From assembly GCF_006385595.1 (NCBI RefSeq), contig NZ_CP041046.1, positions 124,001-188,000 on the forward strand: a DNA stretch of 64,000 nt. Direction: 5' to 3'. The first letter of the stretch is position 1. Each line of letters begins with the position of its first letter. This document shows, one piece after another, positions 42,158 to 51,491 of this stretch. The DNA is from Luteibacter pinisoli. GTDB taxonomy: Bacteria > Pseudomonadota > Gammaproteobacteria > Xanthomonadales > Rhodanobacteraceae. Made by a program: the position numbers and the translations under genes. The notes under the pieces are model-generated. The model was not told where the DNA came from. It saw only the letters and a list, made by a program, of their open reading frames with translations, and searched no databases.

Positions 42158-43831
42158 TCAGCCGAAGGTGAGCGTTTCGGTCAGGTCGCCGGGGGCCGGG
42201 CCACCGGCTTTCACCATCGCGTCGTCGCGCATCTGCAGGCCGGGCAGTTTTTCCAGCTTGAAGCGGCGGGTGAGGAAGCGCGAGATCGAGCCGGTGTCGT
42301 ACATGGTGTGCTCGACGTGGCCCTTCTTCGCGAACGGCGACACCACCAGCGCGGGGATGCGCGTGCCCGGGCCCCAGCGGTCGCCCTTCGGCGGTGCCAC
42401 GTGGTCCCACCAGCCGCCGTTTTCGTCGAAGGTGATGACCACCAACATGTGCTTCCACTGCGGGCTCTGGCGCAGCTGGTGGATCACAGCGCCGATGTGG
42501 CGGTCGCCGGCTTCGACGTCCGAGTAACCGGCGTGCATGTTCAGGTCGCCCTGCGGCTTGTAGTACGCGACGGTGGGCAGCTTGCCGGCAACGACATCGG
42601 CGAGGAACTTGTTCGTCTTCGGCGATTCGCCCAGGCCGCCGTCGCGCAGGTGCTTCGCGCGTGCGTCGGTGCCGGGGGCCAGCGAGACGAAGTAATTCAG
42701 CGGCTGGTGGTGGGCCTGGAAGTTTGGCGTGGAGGGGAAAATCCCGTCATCGCTATCGCCCTTGCCGTCCAGCGCGGCCTGGAAGCCACCGCCGTACCAG
42801 GCCCAGTCCACGTTCTTCGCCGAAAGCACGTCGCCGATGTGCTTGTGCACCTGCGGTACCAGCGTATTCGCGCTCGTGGCATCGGCCAGCAGCGGGTTCT
42901 TGCTGTCCACGTTGAAACCCGGCGAGTACGGCGGGCCCATGGTGTTCACCGCGTAGAAGTCCGGGGTGAGCTGGTTGTGGTGGGCAAACTTCGGCTTGCC
43001 ATCCATCGCGCTCTTCGGCGACTTCTCGTCCATCTTCAGGCGATAGTCGGTGGCGCTGCCACTCTCGGTGACGGCGATACCGAATTGCGCCGGGCTCTTG
43101 TCCGCGTTGGGATAGAACGGCGGCTGCGCGGCGACGAGGTACTGGTGGTTGAGGAACGACCCGCCAAACGCGCCCATGAAGAAGCGGTCGCACAGGGTGA
43201 ACTGCTCGGCCAGGCGCCACAGGCGCAGGTGCACGGGGGTGTCGTCGTAGTGGCCCATGGTGAGTGCGCCATTGTCGCCCCACGCCACGAAGCCGTCGTT
43301 CTTGCCACCGTTGATCTGCAGCTGGTTGTTGTAGAACGCGTGGACGAGGTCGCGCGTCACCACGCCATGCGGCAGCGGCGTGCCGTCGCCGGTGTGCAGC
43401 GCCCACGGCGCGTTCGGCAGGCCGGTGATGTCCTTTTCGGCGATCTTGTAGGTGCGGTGGTCCACCGTCTGCTCGTGGGGCACGAGGCCACCCCAGATCG
43501 GCGGGAGCGTCTTCAGCGGCGTGCCGTCGCGGTCGCGCTGGGTGTATCGCTCGGCCGGCACATCCTTGAGCGGATCAAGCACGCCGGGGAAATTGCCGAA
43601 CAGGTTGTTGAAGCTACGGTTTTCGGCGTAGATGACCACGACGTTCTGGATGTGCTTTTCCAGCAGGGCATCCAGCGCGGCACCGGTGGGCGTGGCGGCC
43701 GAGGCCTTCGTCGCGGCGCTCGCGGCGTCCGTGGCGCCACCCAGGGCGAGCATCGCGCCGGTCGTGGCCATGCCACCGAGGAGGCGACGGCGGCCTTCGT
43801 CGGGGGTGTCGTTATCGTGCTTTTTGGTCAT
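42158..43831 (-). CDS. Exported acid phosphatase / phospholipase C family protein (AcpA-like)
   Basis: 557 aa. Twin-arginine-type signal (RRRLLGGMATTGAMLALGGATDAASA). Phosphoesterase family PF04185: ENRSFNNLFGNFPG near the mature start carries the metal and nucleophile region, and VITFDENGGWWDHVAPPKGDRWGPGTRIPALVVSPF carries the conserved Asp/His metal ligands. Nearer AcpA acid phosphatases than haemolytic PLC; the substrate may be phosphomonoesters. Encoded 24 bases downstream of the GH43 gene on the same strand. Confidence 0.9.
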   Translation of the reverse strand: MTKKHDNDTPDEGRRRLLGGMATTGAMLALGGATDAASAATKASAATPTGAALDALLEKHIQNVVVIYAENRSFNNLFGNFPGVLDPLKDVPAERYTQRDRDGTPLKTLPPIWGGLVPHEQTVDHRTYKIAEKDITGLPNAPWALHTGDGTPLPHGVVTRDLVHAFYNNQLQINGGKNDGFVAWGDNGALTMGHYDDTPVHLRLWRLAEQFTLCDRFFMGAFGGSFLNHQYLVAAQPPFYPNADKSPAQFGIAVTESGSATDYRLKMDEKSPKSAMDGKPKFAHHNQLTPDFYAVNTMGPPYSPGFNVDSKNPLLADATSANTLVPQVHKHIGDVLSAKNVDWAWYGGGFQAALDGKGDSDDGIFPSTPNFQAHHQPLNYFVSLAPGTDARAKHLRDGGLGESPKTNKFLADVVAGKLPTVAYYKPQGDLNMHAGYSDVEAGDRHIGAVIHQLRQSPQWKHMLVVITFDENGGWWDHVAPPKGDRWGPGTRIPALVVSPFAKKGHVEHTMYDTGSISRFLTRRFKLEKLPGLQMRDDAMVKAGGPAPGDLTETLTFG

Positions 43832-43855
43832 CGCGGGAACCGTGCGGTGGAGCCG

Positions 43856-45679
43856 TCAGGGAGCCAGCTCCACGGTTTGAGAAAGTTCGGAGACGCCGTG
43901 CTCATCGAAGGCCTCCACGGCCACGACGTAGCGAACGCCCCTGTTCAAGCTCCTCAGGGTAAACGATGTGGGCTGGTCGGCAAAACGCTGGTAGGTCGAA
44001 TGCAGGCGATCCGCCGCCAGGCCCCAGCGCACGTTGTAGCCCACGGCACCAGGCACCGGCTTCCATGAAACCACCGCCTCGCGTGTATCGCTGCCCCGTT
44101 TTGCCACCACATCGCGCGGTGCCTGCGGTGCCGGGCCGTCGGCGTTGCCGAACACGCGGATGTCCGAGATCGCAAGATGCTTCGCACCCACGTGCTTGTG
44201 CACGTAGCGGATGTAGCGCAGCTTCGCTGGCTGGTCGAGTTCGATGTACGCGTTGGGGCGGTCGCGATCGGACGCGGACAGGTCGGCGAGCACGTTCCAG
44301 TGCCTGCCGTCCGTCGAACCCTGCAGCACGAACTGCGTGACCAGGTCGGGGGCGTCGCCGTAGCGGTCCGACTGGTAGTCCGCATAGTTGACCTGCACCG
44401 CGCGGACGGTGGGCGTGCCACCGAGGTCAAGCGTCACCGTTTGCCCGGGCTCGTTCGTCGCGGCGACCCAGAACGTGCGCGGATCTTCGTCGGTGAGCAG
44501 GGATGCCGGATGGCCCACCAACGTCGACGATGCGGTCGCCTTCTTCCGATACGACAGGAGCATCCATCCGGTGAAGGTGCTCTCGCCGTCGCGAAGCTTA
44601 TGGTCGGGCATGCGCTGTGGGAAATCACCGAAGCGCGTATCGATCCACATCTGGCCGTCGTCGTGCCAGCCCGCCGGGAACATGTCGATGCGACGCTCGA
44701 ACTTCCAGTTGGCACCGAGCCACAACGTACCGGTATTCCAGGTATTGCCATACGCGTCGTCGAACGTGGAGCCGTGGCCCGCGCCGGTGACAAACCCACC
44801 GGGCTTGTAGCCAACCGGGTTGTACGGCGCGTATTCAAACGGGCCGAGCGGCGATGAGCCGATGTACACGCCAGTGCCGTACACGTTGTACTCGGTGCCG
44901 GGCGCGCCGTACTGGAAGTAGTAGCGGCCCGCGTGCTTGTTCATCCACGAGCCTTCGATGTACGCCGGCTGGTCGCCCATCGTGTGGTCGGGCCCGAAAC
45001 GCTCCCAGCCGTGGTTCGCCGGATCCAGGTGGATAAAGGCCTCCGGCGTGGTGACGAACGCCAGCCGCTTGCCCTCGCCTTCGGTCGAGCCGAAGTTCAT
45101 GTCGAGTTGCGCGCCGTAGAGCGGCAGCGTATCGGACGAGCCCCAGTACAGGTACACCTTGCCGTCGTCGTCCCGGAACAGGCCAGGGTCCCACGGGCCC
45201 GGCGGCAGCTTGCCCTTGAACGGCAGCTTTCCGGATTCGTCGTACTGCGTCGCGCCCGGGATGAAGGGCAGGCTGCGCGTCCAGAACGACCAGCGCCCAT
45301 GCGCGGGGGCGGTGGACACCATCAACGGCCGCGGCCCGAACGCCGATTGCATGAGGAACAGCTTGCCGTCCGCTACCAGTGTCGCCGGTGCCACGTGGCC
45401 GTCGTACGGCCAGTGGTCAGGCTTCACGAAGTCCCAGTGGACCAGGTCCTTCGACATCCAGTAACCATCGGCGATGGTCTGGAACAGGTAGTACGCATCG
45501 CCATAGCGCACGATGGCCGGATCGGCACCCGTGCGGTACGAGATACCCTCGTTCATCTGCTCCCAGCTGTAGCGGTAGTCGATGTCGAGGGGGTTGGCGA
45601 ACGTGTGTTGTGTGGCGGCGGAGGCCAGAGGCATCAGGGAAAAAAAGGCCGAAGCGATCAGCGAGACGAGGCGCGGCAT
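43856..45679 (-). CDS. Secreted multidomain GH43-like hydrolase with F5/8C and FN3 modules
   Basis: 607 aa from ATG 45679 (MPRLVSLIASAFFSLMPLASAAT signal peptide). Residues about 40-370: beta-propeller glycosidase of the GH43/62-type superfamily with DPAIVRYGDAYYLF (base Asp) and AYIEGSWMNKHAGRYYFQYG (acid Glu). Residues about 380-510: F5/8 type C (discoidin) carbohydrate-binding module. Residues about 515-607: fibronectin type III. Modular plant-polysaccharide enzyme, unlike the single-domain GH43 at 2625. Exact substrate unknown. Confidence 0.88.
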   Translation of the reverse strand: MPRLVSLIASAFFSLMPLASAATQHTFANPLDIDYRYSWEQMNEGISYRTGADPAIVRYGDAYYLFQTIADGYWMSKDLVHWDFVKPDHWPYDGHVAPATLVADGKLFLMQSAFGPRPLMVSTAPAHGRWSFWTRSLPFIPGATQYDESGKLPFKGKLPPGPWDPGLFRDDDGKVYLYWGSSDTLPLYGAQLDMNFGSTEGEGKRLAFVTTPEAFIHLDPANHGWERFGPDHTMGDQPAYIEGSWMNKHAGRYYFQYGAPGTEYNVYGTGVYIGSSPLGPFEYAPYNPVGYKPGGFVTGAGHGSTFDDAYGNTWNTGTLWLGANWKFERRIDMFPAGWHDDGQMWIDTRFGDFPQRMPDHKLRDGESTFTGWMLLSYRKKATASSTLVGHPASLLTDEDPRTFWVAATNEPGQTVTLDLGGTPTVRAVQVNYADYQSDRYGDAPDLVTQFVLQGSTDGRHWNVLADLSASDRDRPNAYIELDQPAKLRYIRYVHKHVGAKHLAISDIRVFGNADGPAPQAPRDVVAKRGSDTREAVVSWKPVPGAVGYNVRWGLAADRLHSTYQRFADQPTSFTLRSLNRGVRYVVAVEAFDEHGVSELSQTVELAP

Positions 45680-45752
45680 CGGGAATCCCAGTTTCAGCGG
45701 AATATCGATGGTGCCAGCGTAATACGCGTTACGCTCCGAGCCCCGTGGCTGG

Positions 45753-46097
45753 CTACCACGGCTTGCGGAGCCAGTAATAACAATGCGGGCACCATTGCAT
45801 CGTGAGCACGTCCTGGCGCCTTCCACCGTAGATCGGCGGCTGGCCGCAATGAGGGCAGCGCAGGTGTTGGCGCGCGCGGGCGTCGTAGATCGCGCCGATG
45901 CCAAGGCCGGCGACGAGGCCGGTCATGGCCAGGCGCTGTCGCGTCGCGATCCACCACGCCACCGAGGCCAGGGCGCAGGCGGTGGCGATGGCATAGACCC
46001 ATCCACCCTTGCGTTTGTATTCCGCCAGCGCAACCTGCCAGGCGTCGATAACATCCTGGTCAAGGGTCGCGCGAACCGGTGGCGTGGTGTCGGTCAC
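45753..46097 (-). CDS. Membrane protein with zinc ribbon (114 aa)
   Basis: GTG start overlapping the upstream gene stop. Two membrane helices (about residues 33-52 and 56-70), then a short cytoplasmic segment with two Cys pairs, CPHCG and CPHC, about 25 residues apart, a probable structural zinc ribbon. No recognised family name. Function unknown; coupled to the YcxB-like gene. Confidence 0.68.
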   Translation of the reverse strand: MTDTTPPVRATLDQDVIDAWQVALAEYKRKGGWVYAIATACALASVAWWIATRQRLAMTGLVAGLGIGAIYDARARQHLRCPHCGQPPIYGGRRQDVLTMQWCPHCYYWLRKPW

Positions 46098-46588
46098 GTC
46101 TCGCTCCCGCGTAGCGTCACGCCGGCCTCGCGCGCCATGGCCACCAGGCGTGCATCATGGGCGCTGCGCGGCAGGTAATACGCCTTCCAGCGACTGGTGA
46201 AGATGTAGATCATGTGCGCGGACACGCAGACGCTACGCACGGCGTGCCATGCGATCGTGCTCTCCTCACTGTTCGTCGCGTGGGTGAGGCCGTTGGTGGT
46301 AAAGGTGAAGAACGTGGCGTCCTTCGCCTGCCGTTTGAACTGGTGATGCAGGCCCCACAGCTGGAGCGCGACCATCCCGGCCATGCCATAGGCGATGTAA
46401 GGCAAGGGTCTGTGCCAATCCACGTTCCACGCGCTCCCGGTGCGTTCGACGCGGGTGGTTATGAGGAAGATGATCGACGGGATGATCAGCACACCGGATG
46501 CGGACCAGCGGTAGATCCCGATGGCGCCGCGCAGGAGCTCGCCGAAGCTGAGCAACCGGGGGCGGATGACTAGCGGGGCGTCTTCCAT
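46094..46588 (-). CDS. YcxB-like membrane protein (164 aa)
   Basis: The start at 46588 (MEDAPLVIRPRLLSFGELLRG) is preferred to longer frames. N-terminal membrane helices (about residues 28-45 and 62-80), then a PH-like C-terminal part with IAWHAVRSVCVSAHMIYIFTSRWKAYYLPRSA, the strand pattern of the YcxB-like domain. Function unknown. Overlaps the zinc-ribbon gene by 4 bases. Confidence 0.72.
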   Translation of the reverse strand: MEDAPLVIRPRLLSFGELLRGAIGIYRWSASGVLIIPSIIFLITTRVERTGSAWNVDWHRPLPYIAYGMAGMVALQLWGLHHQFKRQAKDATFFTFTTNGLTHATNSEESTIAWHAVRSVCVSAHMIYIFTSRWKAYYLPRSAHDARLVAMAREAGVTLRGSET

Positions 46589-46697
46589 GCGGGCCTGCGG
46601 ATCCCTGGGGGCTTGGTGGCGTTGGTGGAAGGATAGTGAGGGGAAGGCGTCTGGGGGAGGGGGCGGGCAGCCCGGGCCCTTCCGACGGGTTCGGGCG

Positions 46698-46734
46698 TGG
46701 TGCAACGAAGCTCGGAATGCACCATCTTGGTGCA
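46698..46734 (+). promoter_or_regulatory. NtrC enhancer site of glnA
   Basis: TGCACCA-TCT-TGGTGCA (46718-46734) is a perfect NtrC palindrome; an extra half-site TGGTGCA lies at 46698-46704. Its centre is about 108 bases upstream of the predicted sigma-54 start site, the same distance as in the E. coli glnAp2 promoter. Confidence 0.85.
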
Positions 46735-46807
46735 AGTTCGCAGGTGTCATCCGGCCGTTCTATGATGCCGGGGCTTGATCCAGGCCGGTCCGTCGCTGCG
46801 GAGCCAC

Positions 46808-46823
46808 TGGCACAGCGATTGCT
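46808..46823 (+). promoter_or_regulatory. Sigma-54 promoter of glnA
   Basis: TGGCAC-AGCGA-TTGCT with the obligatory GG (46809-46810) and GC (46821-46822) ten bases apart, an excellent -24/-12 match. Start expected near 46834, 29 bases before the glnA ATG. Confidence 0.88.
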
Positions 46824-46862
46824 AAATGCCCTGCGCCCCACACCTATTTTCGAGGTTTGCCC

Positions 46863-48275
46863 ATGTCCGCCGCTTCCAAAGTGCTGAACCTGATCCAGGA
46901 CGAGGAAATCGAATTCGTCGACCTGCGCTTCGCCGACATGCTCGGCAAGCACCACCACGTCTCCTTCCCGGCTCACGCGATTGACGAGAGCACGTTTGAA
47001 GACGGCAAGATGTTCGACGGTTCGTCGATCCCGGGCTGGAAGGGCATCAACGAATCCGACATGGTGCTGATGCCGGACCCGGACACCGCGCACCTCGATC
47101 CGTTCAGCGCGCACAAGCAGCTGATCCTGCATTGCGACGTGCTCGAGCCGAGCACCATGCAGGCCTACGGCCGCGACCCGCGCTCGATCGCCAAGCGCGG
47201 CGAAGCCTTCCTGAAGTCCACCGGCATCGCCGATACCGCCTTCTTCGGCCCGGAACCCGAGTTCTTCATCTTTGACTCGATCCGCTGGCAGAACGACATG
47301 GGCCGCGTCTTCTACGAGATCAACTCCGAAGAAGCCGCCTGGTCGTCGCGTTACAAGTACGACGGCACCAACACCGGCCACCGTCCGGGCGTGAAGGGTG
47401 GTTACTTCCCGGTTGCCCCGGTGGACAGCCTGGGTGACCTGCGCGCCGACATGTGCAAGGTGCTGGAATCGCTGGGCCAGGTCGTCGAGGTGCATCACCA
47501 CGAAGTGGCCAACGCCGGCCAGTGCGAGATCGGCGTGCGCTTCAACACCCTGGTGAAGAAGGCCGACGAACTGATGACGATGAAGTACGTCATCAAGAAC
47601 GTCGCCCACCAGGCCGGCAAGACGGTCACCTTCATGCCGAAGCCGATCGTCGGCGACAACGGCTCGGGCATGCACGTCCACCAGTCGCTGTCGAAGAACG
47701 GCGAGAACCTGTTCGCGGGCGATCTCTACGGTGGCCTGTCGCAGACCGCCCTGTGGTACATCGGCGGCATCTTCAAGCACGCCAAGGCCATCAACGCCTT
47801 TGCCAACTCCACCACCAACAGCTACAAGCGCCTGGTGCCGGGTTACGAAGCGCCGGTGATGCTCGCCTACTCGGCGCGCAACCGCTCGGCCTCGTGCCGC
47901 ATCCCGTACGTGGCCAGCCCGAAGGGCCGCCGCATCGAAATCCGCTTCCCGGACCCGATGCAGTCGGGCTACCTGACCTTCACCGTCCTGATGATGGCCG
48001 GCCTCGACGGTATCCTGAACAAGATCGACCCGGGTGCACCGGCCGACAAGGATCTCTACGACCTGCCGCCGGAAGAAGAGAAGAACATCCCGCAGGTGTG
48101 CGCCAGCCTGGACGAGGCGCTGAACGCCCTCGACAAGGACCGCGACTTCCTGAAGGCCGGCGGTGTCTTCACGGATGACTTCATCGACGGCTACATCGCG
48201 CTGAAGATGCAGGAAGTGACCCGCTACCGTGCGAGCACCCACCCGCTGGAATTCCAGATGTACTACGCGATCTGA
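46863..48275 (+). CDS. glnA: Glutamine synthetase type I
   Basis: 470 aa. ATP-dependent synthesis of glutamine from glutamate and ammonia; dodecameric cytoplasmic enzyme. Contains MFDGSSIPGWKGINESDMVL, FFGPEPEFFIFD with metal-binding Glu, GDNGSGMHVHQSL, and the adenylylation Tyr in DLYDLPPEE, so the GlnE-regulated beta-type enzyme is expected. Controlled by NtrC and sigma-54 through the sites upstream. Ends with a strong terminator. Confidence 0.98.
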   Translation: MSAASKVLNLIQDEEIEFVDLRFADMLGKHHHVSFPAHAIDESTFEDGKMFDGSSIPGWKGINESDMVLMPDPDTAHLDPFSAHKQLILHCDVLEPSTMQAYGRDPRSIAKRGEAFLKSTGIADTAFFGPEPEFFIFDSIRWQNDMGRVFYEINSEEAAWSSRYKYDGTNTGHRPGVKGGYFPVAPVDSLGDLRADMCKVLESLGQVVEVHHHEVANAGQCEIGVRFNTLVKKADELMTMKYVIKNVAHQAGKTVTFMPKPIVGDNGSGMHVHQSLSKNGENLFAGDLYGGLSQTALWYIGGIFKHAKAINAFANSTTNSYKRLVPGYEAPVMLAYSARNRSASCRIPYVASPKGRRIEIRFPDPMQSGYLTFTVLMMAGLDGILNKIDPGAPADKDLYDLPPEEEKNIPQVCASLDEALNALDKDRDFLKAGGVFTDDFIDGYIALKMQEVTRYRASTHPLEFQMYYAI

Positions 48276-48300
48276 TCGCTTCCTCGGGGTGAGGAAAGGG

Positions 48301-48328
48301 AGGGGAGCTTCGGCTCCCCTTTTTTTTT
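48301..48328 (+). terminator. Rho-independent terminator of glnA
   Basis: AGGGGAGC-TTCG-GCTCCCCT perfect 8-bp stem with a UUCG tetraloop, followed by eight more T (48321-48328). Confidence 0.95.
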
Positions 48329-48487
48329 GCGTAATTTTGCTCAAGCGCGAGCCCTCCCGGCCGATGCAGCATGGCCCAGATGACACTTTTGTGACGTACT
48401 GGACCTAATGAGCCACGCAGGAACATGCGATGGCTGCTAATTTGGCTGAAGCCGCCGCTACTGCGGTGGGTTGGAAGGGGTACCCGC

Positions 48488-49678
48488 TTGAAGAAGACCA
48501 TCCTCGCCGTGCTGGCGCTGGCCGGAAGCACCTGCGCCGTGGCCGATGACGCCGCGCCGCGCAACACCTACGACTGGCGCAGCAACTGGCCCACGCACTA
48601 CGTGTTCGCTGACGGCACGGACCTGGGCCTGGCCGTGAAGTACCAGTACGACCTCGACCGTTTTGACAACGACAAGGGCACGTACGAAGACTCACAGACC
48701 AACCGTCGCAAGGAGTTCGGCTTCTTCATCCGCAAGAAGGGCGTGTACGACGCCACCGCGAACTTCGATTTCCAGGCGAAGACCTGGCTGGACGTGTTCT
48801 TCCGCCTGCAGACCAAGGCCGTGCTCGGTGAGGACGCCGGCGCGCTGCGCGTGGGCTTCATGAAGACGCCGGTGGGCTTTGAAGGCAATACCAGCACGGG
48901 CAGTACCTCGTTCATGGAATCGTCGCTGCCGATGCAGGCGGTGTACGCGAACCGTCGCATCGGCATGGACTGGGCACTGACCCGCAAGGCGTACCTCGTC
49001 CAGCTGGGCTACTACAAGGGTGGCAACCTGCAGGGTGACCTCGACGGCCGCATGGTGGCCGCCCGTGCCGCGTGGACACCGATGAACACGCCGGGCGACG
49101 TCCTGCACCTGGGCGCTTCCGTGTCGCGTGAAAACCCGGAGGGCACCTGGGATGGTCGTGGCCATTACAATCCGCCCTCGGCACGCCTGCGCGCACTGCC
49201 CGAAGCCGGCCTGACCACGCAGCGCCTGATCGACTCCGGCACGCTGGCGCCGGCAAGCTACATCGACCGGCGCGGCGCCGAGCAGCTGTGGATCCACGGC
49301 CCCTGGTCCGTGCAGAGCGAATACCTCGATGCGAAGGTGAAGCTGGTCGACAAACCCGCCTACGACGCGCACGGCTGGTACACGTTCGGCAGCTGGGTGG
49401 TCACCGGTGAGTCGCGCGGCTACAGCGGCGGCAACGTCGCGGACGTTGCCCCCAAGGGCCCCTGGGGTGCCGTCGAAGTGCTGGTCCGCTACAGCACGCT
49501 GGACCTCGACGACGGCCCCAACAGGGGCGGCAATGAACATGACTGGACGCTGGGTGCCAACTGGTACCTGACGAAGTACCTGAAGCTGCAGGGCAACTAC
49601 GTCCGCGCCTTCAGCGACCGCAAGGACCTGCGCATCGACCCGCATATCTTCGAAGTGCGCATGCAGATCATGATCTGA
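48488..49678 (+). CDS. Phosphate-selective porin O/P-like outer-membrane porin
   Basis: 396 aa. The TTG at 48488 is preferred because a GGAAGGGG ribosome binding site lies 7 bases before and it opens a proper signal peptide (KKTILAVLALAGSTCAVAD); the upstream ATG at 48425 gives a poor signal. The mature protein is a beta-barrel of the porin O/P family with alternating aromatic strands (FGFFIRKKGVYDATANFDFQAKTWLDVFFRLQTKA, LRVGFMKTPVGFE). A possible Pho box lies at 48381-48402. The C-terminal strand ends in Ile rather than the usual Phe. Confidence 0.82.
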   Translation: MKKTILAVLALAGSTCAVADDAAPRNTYDWRSNWPTHYVFADGTDLGLAVKYQYDLDRFDNDKGTYEDSQTNRRKEFGFFIRKKGVYDATANFDFQAKTWLDVFFRLQTKAVLGEDAGALRVGFMKTPVGFEGNTSTGSTSFMESSLPMQAVYANRRIGMDWALTRKAYLVQLGYYKGGNLQGDLDGRMVAARAAWTPMNTPGDVLHLGASVSRENPEGTWDGRGHYNPPSARLRALPEAGLTTQRLIDSGTLAPASYIDRRGAEQLWIHGPWSVQSEYLDAKVKLVDKPAYDAHGWYTFGSWVVTGESRGYSGGNVADVAPKGPWGAVEVLVRYSTLDLDDGPNRGGNEHDWTLGANWYLTKYLKLQGNYVRAFSDRKDLRIDPHIFEVRMQIMI

Positions 49679-49684
49679 CCCCGG

Positions 49685-51364
49685 TCAGCTATCCCGGAGC
49701 AGGGTCTCGAGCGTGGCGCGCAAACCGTCCACGCTAAGCGGATTCACCGGGCCGTCGGCGCGCGGTGTCGCGACAGGCACGTGTTCGCAGGAGACGAACC
49801 GTCGCTCGGGAAGTTCACCGTGGAGCAGGTAGCGGCCCGCGGCCTGCTCCACGCACGGCGTGCGCGTGGAGCCCAAAATGGCGTGGCCCGTCATATGGCT
49901 GGCGACAACGAGGTTGGCGTTCCCAAAGGTGTTGAAGACGTGTATCGCACTCGGCAGCGGGGTAGCGGTGTCGTGTTGCGCCTGGATCATCAGGAAGGGC
50001 GGCGCGGTGTGCATGGGCTCCAGTGACGGACGTCGCGTGCGCCGGTCGTCCCAGTGGGAACACACCAGTGCACCGAACATCTCATTCGATGCGCCGGCCG
50101 GGTAGCGCTGCACGCGGCTGCGGGCCATGGCCCACCAGTAGCCCGGCGAGCGCTCCCACGGCGTGTCGTTGCAACGTACCGCGAGCAACACGGAATAGCG
50201 TTCGGGGTCGGGCCCTTCCGGGGTGTCCTCGCGGGCATCACCCAGCGCGCTGGCGAGCTGGTGCGCGGCGGCCCTGACGTCGCGGTCGATCGTCGCGTCG
50301 GTGCTGAAGGTGTGATCGTTGACGCGTTTGTGCAGCTCACGCGACGTCGTGAAAGGCACCGCGGCGACCCAGTCTGACATCGTCAGCGCCGCGGTCAGTG
50401 CTTCCGGGTTGCCCATCCGGCCTACCCACGCGGTACGTGCGCGCGGCGGCATGTTGCGGACGCGCCGAAGCACGCCTTCCTCTTCGTCACCCATGCCGTA
50501 CAGGCGCGGGCGGCTGAGCGCGGGGCGCACCGCAAGGCGGAGGAAGTCGCGGTGCCGCTCGGCAAGGGAGGCTTCGTCCGCGTCATCAAAGGAACCCGTG
50601 ACGTCCATCGTCGAATCGAGCAGCATGCGGCCCACGTGGTCGGGGAACAGCGACGCATACCAGGATGCGACCCAGGTGCCGTACGAGAAGCCGATGAAGT
50701 TCAGGGCGGACTCGCCCAGTGAGAGGCGGGCGAGCTCCATGTCATAGACGTGCTGCTCGGTGTTGATATATGGCGTGAGCGGATTCGACGCGCAAGCGTA
50801 GGCAAGGGCCTTCGCGTTCTCCATGGTGGAACGCCAGTTGAAGTCACCCTGGTCGCTGGCAAGGTCGATGAACGGCGTGGCCTCGTAATGCTCGAAACAA
50901 TCCAGCGTGTCACCGCCGGCGAGCCCGCGGGGCACGACGGCAACCAAGTCGTAGTGGCGTGACAAAGTTTTCTGGTAGCCGCTGATCGGGTCATCGGCTT
51001 CCTGCTTCGACCACATCGCGGCGATCACCGGCAGGATCGAACGCGGGTTGCCGCCCGGGCCGCCGAAGTTGAAAAAAAACGAACCGGCAACGGCGCCCTG
51101 GTCTTCCGCGAGCACGCGGACCAGGCCCACTTTCGTGTTGCCGGCGTCCGGATGCAGATGGTCGATCGGGGCATCCATGGTCCCGCATTGCAGGCGGACG
51201 CTGAGGAGCGGACGCAGTGCATCGGCGACGGCCTCTTCGCAGGTCGTCCACTGGATGCGGGCCGGTTGCACGGCCTGGGCGCGCGCGGCTGGCACGATGG
51301 CAAACGCAGCCAGCATGACGCTGGCGAGGATCTTTGGGTGTGGCGTCACAGTCTTCCTTGACAT
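49685..51364 (-). CDS. Secreted S33/TAP-like serine hydrolase, paralogue 1
   Basis: 559 aa from ATG 51364. Signal peptide to about ARAQAVQ. Alpha/beta hydrolase of tripeptidyl-aminopeptidase type: FFFNFGGPGGNP oxyanion loop, nucleophile GFSYGTW, a cap domain with VRCNDTPW, C-terminal TAP-like domain with the acid in QAQHDTATPL and catalytic His in SHMTGHAIL. Member of a three-gene tandem family; separated from paralogue 2 by a 127-base gap with a hairpin. Confidence 0.87.
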   Translation of the reverse strand: MSRKTVTPHPKILASVMLAAFAIVPAARAQAVQPARIQWTTCEEAVADALRPLLSVRLQCGTMDAPIDHLHPDAGNTKVGLVRVLAEDQGAVAGSFFFNFGGPGGNPRSILPVIAAMWSKQEADDPISGYQKTLSRHYDLVAVVPRGLAGGDTLDCFEHYEATPFIDLASDQGDFNWRSTMENAKALAYACASNPLTPYINTEQHVYDMELARLSLGESALNFIGFSYGTWVASWYASLFPDHVGRMLLDSTMDVTGSFDDADEASLAERHRDFLRLAVRPALSRPRLYGMGDEEEGVLRRVRNMPPRARTAWVGRMGNPEALTAALTMSDWVAAVPFTTSRELHKRVNDHTFSTDATIDRDVRAAAHQLASALGDAREDTPEGPDPERYSVLLAVRCNDTPWERSPGYWWAMARSRVQRYPAGASNEMFGALVCSHWDDRRTRRPSLEPMHTAPPFLMIQAQHDTATPLPSAIHVFNTFGNANLVVASHMTGHAILGSTRTPCVEQAAGRYLLHGELPERRFVSCEHVPVATPRADGPVNPLSVDGLRATLETLLRDS

Positions 51365-51417
51365 GGGTGGTGAAAGGGATGGCAAGGCTAATCAGTTGAG
51401 CCACCGGCGCGTATAGG

Positions 51418-51443
51418 CGTGCACCCCCGTGTGAGGGTGCACG
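51418..51443. repeat. Perfect hairpin between S33 paralogues 1 and 2
   Basis: CGTGCACCC / GGGTGCACG (51418-51426, 51435-51443), nine base pairs with an 8-nt loop and no T-run. Could be a transcript-processing or attenuation structure within the hydrolase operon. Confidence 0.45.
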
Positions 51444-51491
51444 AGGACTCGTATCCATGTAGTCCTTCGCTGAAGAACATCCGCGGTCGCC

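Noticed and set aside
46589..48386. Minus-strand frame (706 codons) through glnA
   Set aside because: Antisense to glnA, one of the most certain genes here; only the portion 46094-46588 of a different frame is credible.
48381..48402. Pho box upstream of the porin (minus-strand reading ACGTCACAAAA and GTGTCATCTGG)
   Set aside because: Two 11-bp half-sites resemble PhoB repeats, but the orientation is opposite to the gene and matches are partial, so it is not listed as a feature.
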